Source: G965261055 sp965261055 [NCBI: Fibrobacteria bacterium]
GTDB taxonomy: Bacteria; Fibrobacterota; Fibrobacteria; UBA11236
Reading direction: 5' to 3'
Assembly (NCBI GenBank): GCA_965261055.1
Contig: OZ253440.1
Coordinates: 1,488,001 to 1,552,000 of the forward strand
DNA: 64,000 bases
A model generated the notes under the pieces. That model was given only the letters and a program-made list of their open reading frames with translations. It had not been told where the DNA came from and did not search any database. Position 1 is the first letter of the stretch, and each line of letters starts with the position of its first letter. The position numbers and the translations under genes were made by a program. Positions 1 to 9,444 of the stretch are shown here, piece by piece.

Positions 1-94
1 AGGATCTGGATCCAATTTGGTAGGTGTTATCAAAGGAGTTGGGCAAACAATTGTATCACAAATTAGTAGTCTTGTAGAAAGACTCGAAAAATAA
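1..94 (+). CDS. rplJ: Ribosomal protein L10, C-terminal end (partial)
   Basis: The reading frame is open from the window edge and ends in TAA at 92-94. The last 30 residues (NLVGVIKGVGQTIVSQ...) resemble the helical tail of L10, where repeated Leu-Val-x-Val-Leu segments bind the L7/L12 dimers of the ribosomal stalk. It sits 21 bases before rplL, the usual L10-L12 order, and that context carries most of the call. The start and the rRNA-binding part lie outside the window. Confidence 0.8.
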   Translation, partial: GSGSNLVGVIKGVGQTIVSQISSLVERLEK

Positions 95-115
95 ATTTTC
101 ATTAAGGAGTAAAAC

Positions 116-505
116 ATGTCAGAAATAACGACAGAAATCAAAGAAATTGGAGATAAAATAGTTGGCTTAACTTTAACTCAGGCTAAAGCTCTTGCAGACT
201 ATTTAAAAGAAGAGCACGGTTTAGAGACTGTAGCAGGTGGTGCTGTGGTGATGGCTGGTGCTACTAGTACTACTAGTGTCGTTACTGAAGAAAAATCAGA
301 ATTTGATATTGTTCTAGAAGAAGTTGGTGGTAATAAAATAGCTGTTATTAAAGCTGTTAGAGCAATTACAGCTTTAGGTTTAGCTGAAGCTAAAGCTCTT
401 GTTGATGGTGCTCCAAAAGTAGTTAAAGAAGGTGTTGCTAAAGATGATGCTGAAAAATTAAAGGCTGAATTAGAAGCAGCTGGTGCTAAAGTAAATTTGA
501 AGTAA
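116..505 (+). CDS. rplL: Ribosomal protein L7/L12
   Basis: L7/L12 forms the flexible dimers of the large-subunit stalk that recruit and activate the translation GTPases. The 129-residue acidic protein has the N-terminal dimerisation helices (about 1-40), an Ala/Gly/Thr-rich hinge (about 41-58) and the globular C-terminal domain from about residue 62, with the family signature around [10 protein letters not shown] and [14 protein letters not shown]. The length is normal for bacteria. A good Shine-Dalgarno (AAGGAG, 103-108) lies 7 bases before the ATG. The gene is followed by a hairpin with a T run before rpoB, so the L12:polymerase ratio is probably set by partial termination, as is known for other bacteria. 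Confidence 0.97.
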   Translation: MSEITTEIKEIGDKIVGLTLTQAKALADYLKEEHGLETVAGGAVVMAGATSTTSVVTEEKSEFDIVLEEVGGNKIAVIKAVRAITALGLAEAKALVDGAPKVVKEGVAKDDAEKLKAELEAAGAKVNLK

Positions 506-525
506 GTGTAATGTAACAAATTTAT

Positions 526-560
526 CAAGTGAGAGTTCTTTGACCTCACTTGGTTTTTTT
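526..560 (+). terminator. Hairpin terminator/attenuator between rplL and rpoB
   Basis: An 8-bp perfect inverted repeat (CAAGTGAG at 526-533, CTCACTTG at 545-552) is followed by G and seven T residues. This is a rho-independent terminator shape. As rpoB starts 44 bases later with no obvious promoter of its own, I infer partial read-through, comparable to the known rplL-rpoB attenuator of enterobacteria. Confidence 0.8.
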
Positions 561-603
561 GTTTATTTTGTTGTCTTCCATTCATGTTATAAAAAAGGTT
601 TCG

Positions 604-3600
604 ATGGATCAATTAATCAACCGTAAAGATTATTCTTCTAGTAGTTTTGAATTTAAGCTTCCTAATTTATTAGGTATTCAACGTAGGTCGTTTGAAAAAT
701 TTCTGCAACGCGATGTAGGTATGAACGATAAATTGAATGAAGGACTACAAAAAGCTTTTCAAGATAATTTTCCTATTCAGGATACACGCAATAAATATTC
801 TTTAGAATTTGAGAGTTATTCTTTGGGGAAACCTAAGTATACGGAGAGGGAATGCTTATTATATGGAAGAACATATGAAGTTCCTGTCCGAGCTACATTA
901 AGTTTAAATGTATTTGAAGGTGAAGATCGTCGTTTTTTAGAAAAGATTACGAATGATGTTTACATTTCTGAATTACCGTTAATGACCGAAAATGGTTCAT
1001 TTATTATTAATGGGGCAGAGAGAGTTATTGTTTCTCAGCTTCATCGTTCTCCAGGTGTAAGTTTTGATGAACTTGAAAATCCAGAAGGAGGAAGCATTTA
1101 CAAAGCTAAAGTTATACCAAGAAAAGGTTCTTGGATTGAGTTTATTTTGGATGTTAATGATGTCATGTATGTTAGTATTGACCGTCGTCGTAAGATACCA
1201 ACAACGATTTTAATACGTATTCTAGGAATAGCTTCCAATGAAGAGATTTTAGAGCATTTTTATGAAAAAGAATCGTTGAAGTTACATGAGGATATGTTTG
1301 ATGATTTTTTAACTGAAGATTGCGTTCTATTTAATGATGTTATTAATGAAAATACAGGTGAAATTATAGCGAATGCTGGAACATTACTTTCAGGTATGAT
1401 TTGTACTAAAATTTTATCTTCAGGAATTACTAAAGTTGATGTCGTTAAAGATGCGGAAGCAAATCCTGTTATTTACAAAACTATTTTAGCGGACAACACT
1501 AAAGATGAAGAAACTGCTTTATTTCGTGTTTATAATTTGATACGTCCAGGTGAAACGACTAATATCTCTACAGCTAGAGAACTTTTTCGTCGTTTATTTT
1601 TCGATGCAAAGCGTTATGATTTAGGTAGTTTAGGTCGATACCGTTTAAACACCCGTTTAAAATTAGACATTGCTGAAGATATTTTAACTTTGACCGAGAA
1701 AGACATCTTAAAAATAATATCATATTTAGTTTCTTTAAAATTAAAAGAAGGTGTTCTTGATGATATTGATCATTTGGGAAGTCGTCGTGTACGTTCTGTC
1801 GGAGAATTAATTCAGGAACAATTTAATTCAGGCTTTACTCGTATGACTCGTGTTGTTCGAGAGAAAATTAATTTGCGAGATACGGAAGATATTACACCAC
1901 AGGATTTGATTAATTCAAGAACAGTTGGTTCAGTAATTATGTCTTTTTTTGGTTCCTCTCAGTTGTCTCAATTTATGGATCAAATGAATCCTTTATCTGA
2001 AATGACGCATAAAAGAAGGGTGAGTGCATTAGGTCCAGATGGTTTAACTAGGGAAAGAGCTGGGTTTGAAGTACGAGATGTGCATTATACACATTATGGT
2101 CGTTTGTGTCCTATTGAAACACCAGAAGGTCCTAACATTGGTCTAATTTCTTCACTAACGAGTTATGCTCGTATTAATGATTATGGATTTATTGAAACTC
2201 CTTATTGGGTTGTTAAAAATGGTAAAATAACAGAAGAATTAGTCTATTTGACTGCTGACAAAGAAGATGATTTTAAAGTTGCTCCAGCATCTACTTTGAT
2301 GAAGAACGGTAAAATAACGGCTTCTGAAACTGTTGTTAGAAGCAAAGGTGAATTTCCACTTGTTCCGACATCTGAAGTTAATTTTATTGATGTTTCGCCT
2401 CGACAACTGATTTCTCCTGCTGCGAGTTTAGTGCCATTTTTAGAGCATAATGATGCAAATAGAGCGTTGATGGGTTCAAATATGCAACGTCAAGCTGTAC
2501 CATTAATTCAAACGGATTCCCCAATTGTCGGAACCGGTATGGAACAAATTATTGCATATGATTCGGGTGTCTTGGTAAAAGCAAAACATCCTGGAGTTAT
2601 TTCTTATGTTGATGCCCAAAAAATTATTATTAAAAAAGATAAAAAACGCAAAAAAGAAACAGAATTTTATGCAGAGTCAGAGTATGAAGAGTATGTATTA
2701 AAGAAGTTTCTGCGTTCTAATCAAGACAGTTGTATAAATCAAAAACCAATTGTTACTATAGGGCAAAAAATTAACGAAGGTGATGTTATCGCTGACGGTC
2801 CTGCAACAAGCCAAAGTGAGCTTGCTTTAGGAAAAAATATTCGTATAGCTTTTTTACCGTGGAATGGTTACAATTATGAAGATGCTATTATCCTTTCTGA
2901 GGATTTAGCGAAGAGAGATGTCTTTACATCTGTTCATATTGAAGAGTTTACTGTCGAATGTCGAGATACTAAATTAGGATCGGAAGAGCTTACTAGAGAA
3001 TTACCGAATGTGACAGAATCAGCAATTGGTGATTTAGATGAAAGAGGTCTTATTCGAGTCGGTGCTCATGTTACAGCAGGTAGTATTCTTGTTGGAAAAG
3101 TTACTCCTAAAGGGGAAACAGAACTTCTTCCTGAAGAGAGATTGCTTCGAGCAATTTTTGGTGAAAAATCAAGTGATGTAAAAGACACATCTCTTAGAGT
3201 TCCTCCTTCTATAAAAGGTGTCGTTGTTGATGTACAAATGTTATCTCGTCAAAAAAATGATAAATTAACTCGTCAACAAGACAAAAAAGAGATACAAAAG
3301 CTGAAAAAATCTTATAATCAAAAGATTCAGTATATTGTTGATTCACGAGATCAAAAATTAATAGAAACTTTACTTGGAACAGAATCTAAGGAATTAAGGG
3401 ATAGTTTAACAGACGATATTTTATTGAAAGACAAAGCTAAATACACTAAAGCTGTATTAGAGTCAATGGATTGGTTAGATGTTGTTGCTGAGAAAGGTTT
3501 TTCTTACGATGAAAAGAAAAATAAAATCGCCGAAATAGTTGTTAATGACTCAAATGAGATGATTGTTGAGTTGGAACAAGAATTAGATCGAGAAATTGAT

Positions 3601-4374
3601 AAAGTTGTAAATTCTAATCAATTAAAGGCTGGAGTTCTTCAACTTGTAAAAGTTTGTGTGGCAAAAAAAAGAAAGATCTCTGTGGGTGATAAGATGGCGG
3701 GTCGCCATGGTAACAAAGGAGTTATTTCAAAAATAGTTCCTGTTGAAGACATGCCTTTTGATTCTGAAGGAGATCCTGTAGAAATTTTATTAAACCCTTT
3801 GGGTGTACCTTCTAGAATGAATATTGGACAATTATTAGAGGTTCATTTAGGTTTAGCTGCTAAAAAACAGGGAATTAAAGTAAAAACACCTGTTTTTGAT
3901 GGAGCAACTTATCAAGATGTTTTAAAATCATTAGATGAAGTTGGTATGGATGCTCATGGTAAGTCTGTTTTATTTGATGGACGTACTGGTGAACAGTTAA
4001 AGCAAAAAGTAACTGTGGGCTATATGTACATTTTGAAACTAGGTCACTTAGTAGAAGATAAGTTTCATGCTCGTTCTATTGGTCCGTATTCTTTAGTTAC
4101 GCAACAACCATTGGGCGGTAAATCACAGTTTGGTGGACAAAGATTTGGTGAAATGGAAGTATGGGCTTTAGAGGCTTATGGAGCGGCTTATACATTACAA
4201 GAAATTTTAACAGTTAAATCAGACGATATCTTAGGGCGTTCTAAAATATATGAATCAATCATTAAAGGTGAAAATACTTCAGAAGCTGGTTTGCCTGAGT
4301 CTTTTAATGTGTTGATTAAAGAAATTCAAGCATTGTGTTTAGATATTAAATATATTGATGAGAATGCAGAGTAA
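604..4374 (+). CDS. rpoB: RNA polymerase beta subunit
   Basis: Core subunit of RNA polymerase that forms one side of the active-site cleft and the rifampicin pocket. The 1,256-residue protein carries the expected landmarks: the N-terminal RRSFEKFL region, the rifampicin cluster (SSQLSQFMDQMNPLSE followed by THKRR), the RPIETPEGPNIGLI-type segment (here LCPIETPEGPNIGLI), the KMAGRHGNKGV segment and the C-terminal GGKSQFGGQRFGEMEVWALE clamp anchor. I chose the ATG at 604 (MDQLINRKD), with AAAAAGG upstream, rather than an in-frame extension from 550, because that extension runs through the terminator hairpin and does not look like RpoB. At the rifampicin pocket the contacts equivalent to E. coli D516, S522, H526, R529 and S531 are all present. 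rpoC follows after 14 bases. Confidence 0.98.
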   Translation: MDQLINRKDYSSSSFEFKLPNLLGIQRRSFEKFLQRDVGMNDKLNEGLQKAFQDNFPIQDTRNKYSLEFESYSLGKPKYTERECLLYGRTYEVPVRATLSLNVFEGEDRRFLEKITNDVYISELPLMTENGSFIINGAERVIVSQLHRSPGVSFDELENPEGGSIYKAKVIPRKGSWIEFILDVNDVMYVSIDRRRKIPTTILIRILGIASNEEILEHFYEKESLKLHEDMFDDFLTEDCVLFNDVINENTGEIIANAGTLLSGMICTKILSSGITKVDVVKDAEANPVIYKTILADNTKDEETALFRVYNLIRPGETTNISTARELFRRLFFDAKRYDLGSLGRYRLNTRLKLDIAEDILTLTEKDILKIISYLVSLKLKEGVLDDIDHLGSRRVRSVGELIQEQFNSGFTRMTRVVREKINLRDTEDITPQDLINSRTVGSVIMSFFGSSQLSQFMDQMNPLSEMTHKRRVSALGPDGLTRERAGFEVRDVHYTHYGRLCPIETPEGPNIGLISSLTSYARINDYGFIETPYWVVKNGKITEELVYLTADKEDDFKVAPASTLMKNGKITASETVVRSKGEFPLVPTSEVNFIDVSPRQLISPAASLVPFLEHNDANRALMGSNMQRQAVPLIQTDSPIVGTGMEQIIAYDSGVLVKAKHPGVISYVDAQKIIIKKDKKRKKETEFYAESEYEEYVLKKFLRSNQDSCINQKPIVTIGQKINEGDVIADGPATSQSELALGKNIRIAFLPWNGYNYEDAIILSEDLAKRDVFTSVHIEEFTVECRDTKLGSEELTRELPNVTESAIGDLDERGLIRVGAHVTAGSILVGKVTPKGETELLPEERLLRAIFGEKSSDVKDTSLRVPPSIKGVVVDVQMLSRQKNDKLTRQQDKKEIQKLKKSYNQKIQYIVDSRDQKLIETLLGTESKELRDSLTDDILLKDKAKYTKAVLESMDWLDVVAEKGFSYDEKKNKIAEIVVNDSNEMIVELEQELDREIDKVVNSNQLKAGVLQLVKVCVAKKRKISVGDKMAGRHGNKGVISKIVPVEDMPFDSEGDPVEILLNPLGVPSRMNIGQLLEVHLGLAAKKQGIKVKTPVFDGATYQDVLKSLDEVGMDAHGKSVLFDGRTGEQLKQKVTVGYMYILKLGHLVEDKFHARSIGPYSLVTQQPLGGKSQFGGQRFGEMEVWALEAYGAAYTLQEILTVKSDDILGRSKIYESIIKGENTSEAGLPESFNVLIKEIQALCLDIKYIDENAE

Positions 4375-4388
4375 GAAGGAGTAAAAAA

Positions 4389-7300
4389 ATGAGTGATGTT
4401 ACTAACACAGTAGATCAAAAATCAAGAAGAATTTCAATACAATTACTTTCTTCTGATACAGTTCGTAATTGGTCGTATGGTGAAGTGACCAAGCCAGAAA
4501 CGATTAATTACCGTTCATTTAAGCCAGAATTTGATGGTTTATTCTGTGAAAAAACATTTGGTCCAGTTAAAAATTGGGAATGTCATTGTGGTAAATATAA
4601 AAGAATCCGTTATCGAGGGGTTATTTGTGATCGTTGCGGTGTTGAAGTTACGCATTCTAAAGTGCGTCGCGAACGTATGGGTCATATTGAATTATCTGTT
4701 CCAATCGTTCATATTTTATTTTTTAAGACAATGCCATCAACATTGGGTAATCTTTTAGGTTTATCTGTTGCTAATCTAGAAAAAATTATTTATTACGAAG
4801 CGTTTTTAGTTCTTGATCCAGGGGATACTGACTTGACCTTTGGGCAGCTTATTACAGAGGAAGAATACATTGACTTGGAGGATGAGGGTCGTGTTTTTGA
4901 CGCTAAAATAGGTGGCGTTGCGATTAAACAATGGTTAGTGACTTTGGATTTAGATCATATGTCTAGCCAATTTAGAGATCGCTTAAAAATTGAAACTTCA
5001 ATGCAACGAAGATTAGAACTTCTTAAAAGATTGCGTGTTATTGAGTCTTTACGAAATTCTGAAAATCGTCCAGAATGGATGGTTTTAGATGCTATTCCAA
5101 TTATCCCACCTGATTTAAGACCTTTGGTTCCTTTAGATGGTGGTCGATTTGCTACATCTGATCTAAATGATTTGTATCGTCGTGTTATTAATCGTAATAA
5201 TCGTCTTAAAAAACTTATAGATATTAAGGCTCCGGAAGTTATTTTAAGAAATGAAAAACGAATGCTTCAAGAAGCCGTAGATGTTTTATTTGGTTGTAGT
5301 AATCGTTCTTTTAGTATGAAAGGTGAAACGAATCGTCCTTTAAAATCTTTGAGTGAATTGCTGAAAGGAAAGCAAGGTCGTTTTAGACAAAACTTATTGG
5401 GAAAACGAGTCGATTATTCAGGGCGTTCTGTAATTGTTGTTGAGCCTCACCTAAAAATACATCAGTGTGGATTGCCTAAACCAATGGCTCTTGAATTATA
5501 TAAACCATTCATTATTCAAAAGTTAGAAGAAAAAGGTTTGGTGCATACAATTAAGTCAGCTAAACGCTTTGTTGATCAAGAACGATCTGAAGTTTGGGAT
5601 ATTCTTGAAGAAGTGATTGATGATCATCCAGTTTTATTAAATAGAGCTCCAACACTACATCGATTGGGTATTCAAGCTTTTTATCCTAAACTTGTGGAAG
5701 GAAAGGCCATTAAATTACATCCATTAGTTTGTACAGCGTTTAATGCTGATTTTGATGGTGATCAAATGGCGGTATATCTGCCATTAAGTTTTGAAGCACA
5801 ATTAGAAGCCCGTGTTTTAATGATTTCTTCTAACAATATTTTACATCCAGCATCTGGGCAGCCTATTGTTTTACCTTCTCAAGATATTTTGTTAGGTTGT
5901 TTTTATTTAACAAGTATCAATAAAGAGGTTAAAAAAGTAAGTCTATATTCAAATGGTAAAGAAGTTATTCGTGCCTATGAAGCTGGAGTCATTGAGTTAA
6001 GTCAAATGATTAAGGTACGTATTGGTGACGAAAAAATTGAAACTACTGCAGGTCGTATATTCTTTAACGAAATCGTTCCAGAAGAGATAGGTTATGTTAA
6101 TGAGAGTATGGATAAAAAGGCCATTTCTCGTTTGGTTGACAATTTATATCGTATTACTGGAAATAAGGAAACGTGTGAATTCTTAGATAACATTAAATCT
6201 GTTGGCTTTAAATGGTCTACTTTAGGTGGGTTAAGTGTGTCTGCGTCTGATATGATTATCCCAGATGAGAAATATAGTATGATTGAAAAGTCAAAGCGGA
6301 AGGCTGATCATATACGAGAGCTTTATGAAAATGGAACAATTACAGATGGAGAAAGGTATAACCAAATCATTGATTTATGGTCTAGTACAAGTAATGAAGT
6401 TGCTGATTTAGTTTATGATTCTTTGGCTAAAAGTCAAAACGGTTTTAATCCAGTTTATATGATGGCAATATCTGGAGCGAGAGGAAACCGAGAGCAAATC
6501 AAACAGCTTTCAGGAATGCGTGGTTTGATGCAGAAGCCTCAGAAAAAATTGACTGGGCAAGAAATTATTGAAAACCCAATTTTGTCTTGTTTTATTGAGG
6601 GCTTGAATGTGATTGAGTATTTTATTTCTACGCATGGATCTAGGAAGGGTTTAGCAGATACGGCTTTGAAGACCGCTGATGCTGGTTACCTTACGCGTCG
6701 TTTAGTTGATGTTGCTCAAGATGTTATTGTTACAGAGGAGGATTGTGAAACTGTAATGGGAATAGATGTAAGTGCAGTTATGGATGGTGATACGGAAACA
6801 CAGTCGTTGAGTGAAAAAATTCTTGGTCGTGTAGCTTCTGATGATGTTTATGATCCAATGAATAATGAACTTATTTGTGAAATGAATGTTTTAATTGATG
6901 AAGCTATTGTTAAAAAAATTATGAAATCTAATATTCATTCAGTTAAAGTAAGATCTGTATTGACATGTGAATCTCGTAAGGGAATTTGTGCGGCTTGTTA
7001 TGGAAGAAACTTGGCTTCAGGTCGCATCGTTGATATTGGTGAAGCTGTAGGTGTAGTTGCGGCTCAATCTATTGGTGAGCCAGGTACACAGCTAACTTTG
7101 AGAACTTTCCATATTGGTGGAGTGACTTCTCGTTTAGCTGTTGAGTCATCTCGTAGAGCAAAAATAGATTCTTTTATTCAATATCAAGATGTTGATACAG
7201 TTGAAGATAGTTTAGGAAATCAGATTGTTGTTAATCGTTCAGGTGAAGTTTTATTAACTGATAGTCACGGTAGTGTTCGAAGTCGCTATACTTTACCATA

Positions 7301-8471
7301 TGGAGCTTTATTAAAAGTTAAAAATGAACAAGAAGTTAAAATGGGGGAACTATTATTTGAATGGGATCCATACAACACTACAATAATTACGCGTAATGCT
7401 GGTAAGGTTGAATTGCAAGATATGCGTTCGGGACTTACATACATCAAGGAATATAACGAAGAAACTGGTTTAGAACGTATTTTCATTACAACGGATAAAA
7501 AAACTAAATTACATCCACATCTTAATATTTTAGATAACAAAGGCGAAAAAATTGCTTCTTATGCGTTGCCAGCTGGATCTTATCTTCTGAAAAGAAGAGG
7601 TGATAAAGTACAGGTTGGAGATGCATTAGTTAAAATCCCAAAAATAATTTCAGGAGCAAGAGACATTACTGGTGGTTTACCTAGAGTTGCAGAATTATTT
7701 GAAGCTAGAAAGCCAAAAAATGCAGCTGTTGTTACAACAATTGATGGTATTGTTAATTTTGAAGAAGGTACGGAAAGAGGACAAAGACGTGTTAAAGTGA
7801 CGAATGATCAAATGGAACAAATTTATTTGATTCCGCAGGGAAAACATATTACTGTTTATCCTGGTGATCGAGTGCAGTCTGGAGATAAACTTTGTGAAGG
7901 TTCTGTTGTATTGCATGATATTTTAAGAATCTCTGGTGATTTTAGCGTTCAAAAATATCTTGTTCAAGAAGTTCAGTCTGTTTATAAATTGCAAGGTGTG
8001 ATAATTGCTGATAAACATATTGAATGTATTGTTAGGCAAATGATGAAAAAGGTAAAAATTGTTGATCCTGGTGATACTCATTTATTAGAGGGTCAAGAAA
8101 TCTCTAAGACAAATCTAAAAATTATCAATGAAAAAATGGTCGTTCAAGGTAAAAAACGTGCAAACTTTCAACCAACTCTTTTAGGAATTACTAAATCTTC
8201 TTTAGGTACAGATAGTTTTGTCTCTGCGGCTTCTTTTCAAGAAACAACAAAAGTTTTAATGTCTGCAGCAATAGAAGGTCGTGTTGATAAGTTAGAAGGT
8301 TTAAAAGAAAATGTGATTATGGGTAACTTAATTCCATCTGGAACAGGAAACTCTCGTATCAGGGATTTAAAAGTGTTGGATTTAGATGAAGTGAGAGCTT
8401 CAAAAATTGAAGAGGCAGAAAGTCAAAAAATAGTAGAGGAATTGAACTCTATAGAGGAAATTGTCGAATAA
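4389..8471 (+). CDS. rpoC: RNA polymerase beta' subunit
   Basis: Catalytic partner of RpoB; holds the active-site magnesium through the invariant NADFDGDQM motif, which is present around 5745-5770. The 1,360-residue protein also has the N-terminal zinc ribbon (C-x-C near CHCGKY, paired with CDRCGVEV), the lid and rudder region (GKRVDYSGRSVIVVEP), the bridge and trigger segments (GARGNREQIKQLSGMRG; QSIGEPGTQLTLRTFHIGG) and the second zinc site (C...CAACYG). Its size is close to that of the shorter bacterial beta' subunits and I see no large lineage insertion. The Shine-Dalgarno AAGGAG ends 8 bases before the ATG. It is in an operon with rpoB. Confidence 0.98.
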   Translation: MSDVTNTVDQKSRRISIQLLSSDTVRNWSYGEVTKPETINYRSFKPEFDGLFCEKTFGPVKNWECHCGKYKRIRYRGVICDRCGVEVTHSKVRRERMGHIELSVPIVHILFFKTMPSTLGNLLGLSVANLEKIIYYEAFLVLDPGDTDLTFGQLITEEEYIDLEDEGRVFDAKIGGVAIKQWLVTLDLDHMSSQFRDRLKIETSMQRRLELLKRLRVIESLRNSENRPEWMVLDAIPIIPPDLRPLVPLDGGRFATSDLNDLYRRVINRNNRLKKLIDIKAPEVILRNEKRMLQEAVDVLFGCSNRSFSMKGETNRPLKSLSELLKGKQGRFRQNLLGKRVDYSGRSVIVVEPHLKIHQCGLPKPMALELYKPFIIQKLEEKGLVHTIKSAKRFVDQERSEVWDILEEVIDDHPVLLNRAPTLHRLGIQAFYPKLVEGKAIKLHPLVCTAFNADFDGDQMAVYLPLSFEAQLEARVLMISSNNILHPASGQPIVLPSQDILLGCFYLTSINKEVKKVSLYSNGKEVIRAYEAGVIELSQMIKVRIGDEKIETTAGRIFFNEIVPEEIGYVNESMDKKAISRLVDNLYRITGNKETCEFLDNIKSVGFKWSTLGGLSVSASDMIIPDEKYSMIEKSKRKADHIRELYENGTITDGERYNQIIDLWSSTSNEVADLVYDSLAKSQNGFNPVYMMAISGARGNREQIKQLSGMRGLMQKPQKKLTGQEIIENPILSCFIEGLNVIEYFISTHGSRKGLADTALKTADAGYLTRRLVDVAQDVIVTEEDCETVMGIDVSAVMDGDTETQSLSEKILGRVASDDVYDPMNNELICEMNVLIDEAIVKKIMKSNIHSVKVRSVLTCESRKGICAACYGRNLASGRIVDIGEAVGVVAAQSIGEPGTQLTLRTFHIGGVTSRLAVESSRRAKIDSFIQYQDVDTVEDSLGNQIVVNRSGEVLLTDSHGSVRSRYTLPYGALLKVKNEQEVKMGELLFEWDPYNTTIITRNAGKVELQDMRSGLTYIKEYNEETGLERIFITTDKKTKLHPHLNILDNKGEKIASYALPAGSYLLKRRGDKVQVGDALVKIPKIISGARDITGGLPRVAELFEARKPKNAAVVTTIDGIVNFEEGTERGQRRVKVTNDQMEQIYLIPQGKHITVYPGDRVQSGDKLCEGSVVLHDILRISGDFSVQKYLVQEVQSVYKLQGVIIADKHIECIVRQMMKKVKIVDPGDTHLLEGQEISKTNLKIINEKMVVQGKKRANFQPTLLGITKSSLGTDSFVSAASFQETTKVLMSAAIEGRVDKLEGLKENVIMGNLIPSGTGNSRIRDLKVLDLDEVRASKIEEAESQKIVEELNSIEEIVE

Positions 8472-8473
8472 TG

Positions 8474-8502
8474 TTGACTTTTAACTTTAAAAAAAATATA
8501 TT
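8474..8502 (+). promoter_or_regulatory. Sigma70-type promoter for rpsL-rpsG
   Basis: TTGACT (8474-8479), a 17-base spacer and TATATT (8497-8502) form a near-consensus housekeeping promoter in the 57-base gap between rpoC and rpsL. It would let the small-subunit genes be transcribed independently of rpoBC. This is read by eye and not tested. Confidence 0.6.
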
Positions 8503-8528
8503 AATCATCCAGTTTTGGAGGAATAAAA

Positions 8529-8915
8529 TTGCCAACAATTAGTCAATTAGTTAGAAAAGGTCGTAAAGCGATTCCAAAGAAAGTTTCAGTACCAGCTTTG
8601 AAAAGTTGTCCTCAAAAAAGAGGTGTTTGTACGCGTGTTTATACGAGTACTCCTAAAAAACCAAACTCTGCGTTACGTAAAATTGCTCGCGTACGTTTGT
8701 CTAATAAAATGGAAGTGACTTGTTACATTCCAGGAGAAGGTCATAACTTACAAGAACACTCCATTGTTCTTATTCGTGGTGGAAGGGTAAAAGATGTTCC
8801 TGGAGTTCGATATCACATTATTCGTGGAACATTAGATACTGCTGGAGTTGGTGATCGTAAACAGTCTAGATCTAAGTATGGCGTTAAACGTCCTAAAGAC
8901 AATAAAAAAGGATAA
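8529..8915 (+). CDS. rpsL: Ribosomal protein S12
   Basis: S12 sits at the decoding centre and controls translational accuracy. The 128-residue protein has the canonical core: [11 protein letters not shown], the [11 protein letters not shown] segment and the loop [13 protein letters not shown]. The two lysines whose substitution gives streptomycin resistance (E. coli K42 in PKKPN and K87 in RVKD) are both lysine here. The start is TTG at 8529, preceded at 7 bases by a strong GGAGG (8517-8521); no ATG is in frame near the conserved [12 protein letters not shown]-terminus, so the TTG is well supported. rpsG follows 7 bases later. Confidence 0.97.
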   Translation: MPTISQLVRKGRKAIPKKVSVPALKSCPQKRGVCTRVYTSTPKKPNSALRKIARVRLSNKMEVTCYIPGEGHNLQEHSIVLIRGGRVKDVPGVRYHIIRGTLDTAGVGDRKQSRSKYGVKRPKDNKKG

Positions 8916-8922
8916 GTAGAGT

Positions 8923-9396
8923 ATGTCTAGAAGAAGAAGATCTGAAAAAAGAGTTTTTTTACCTGATGCAAAATATGATAGTATATGGATTACTCAATTC
9001 ATTAATATTATTTTTCAAAAAGGTAAAACATCAAAGGCTAAGCGTATTGTTTATGACGCATTAGATTATCTTGAGAAAAAAGTAGGAGAAGGTAAACCTT
9101 TAGAGCTTTTTATTGAGGCTGTTGAAAATATTCGTCCAGCAATGGAAGTTAAGTCTATACGAGTTGGTGGAGCCAATTACCAAGTTCCAATAGAAGTGCC
9201 TTCATATCGCTCTACTGTTTTAGCTTTTCGTTGGTTGGCAAATGTGGCTAAATCTCGTAACGAAAAAGGAATGATTGAAAGATTAGGTGCTGAGTTAGTT
9301 CAAGCTTATAATAAAGAAGGTAACGCTGTTCGCAAGAAAATAGAAACGCATAAAATGGCCGATGCAAACAAAGCGTTTGCTCATTTCAATCGTTAA
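8923..9396 (+). CDS. rpsG: Ribosomal protein S7
   Basis: S7 nucleates assembly of the small-subunit head and contacts the E and P sites. The 157-residue protein matches the family: basic N-terminus MSRRRRSEKR, the PAMEVKSIRVGGANYQVPIEV beta hairpin region, and RWLANVAKSRNEKGMIERL near the C-terminus. It is co-transcribed with rpsL. Unlike the common str operon, neither fusA nor tuf follows; a terminator and the convergent lipA come next. Confidence 0.97.
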   Translation: MSRRRRSEKRVFLPDAKYDSIWITQFINIIFQKGKTSKAKRIVYDALDYLEKKVGEGKPLELFIEAVENIRPAMEVKSIRVGGANYQVPIEVPSYRSTVLAFRWLANVAKSRNEKGMIERLGAELVQAYNKEGNAVRKKIETHKMADANKAFAHFNR

Positions 9397-9414
9397 TTTT
9401 ATCTGTTGTGAAAT

Positions 9415-9444
9415 AAAAAGAGAACTTTTAAGCTCTCTTTTTTT
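9415..9444. terminator. Bidirectional terminator between rpsG and lipA
   Basis: A 9-bp perfect stem (AAAAAGAGA at 9415-9423 with TCTCTTTTT at 9434-9442) has A residues on one side and a T run on the other, so it can end transcripts from both directions. It lies after rpsG and overlaps the lipA stop codon. Confidence 0.75.

Noticed and set aside
199-612. Antisense open frame over rplL
   Set aside because: It is a shadow of rplL, Ala/Ser/Thr-rich only because of the reverse reading of the L12 hinge and C-terminal domain.
1910-2060. Possible rifampicin-resistance change: Met at the position of E. coli N518 in RpoB
   Set aside because: This position varies among sensitive bacteria (for example Thr in Bacillus), and all key contacts are normal.
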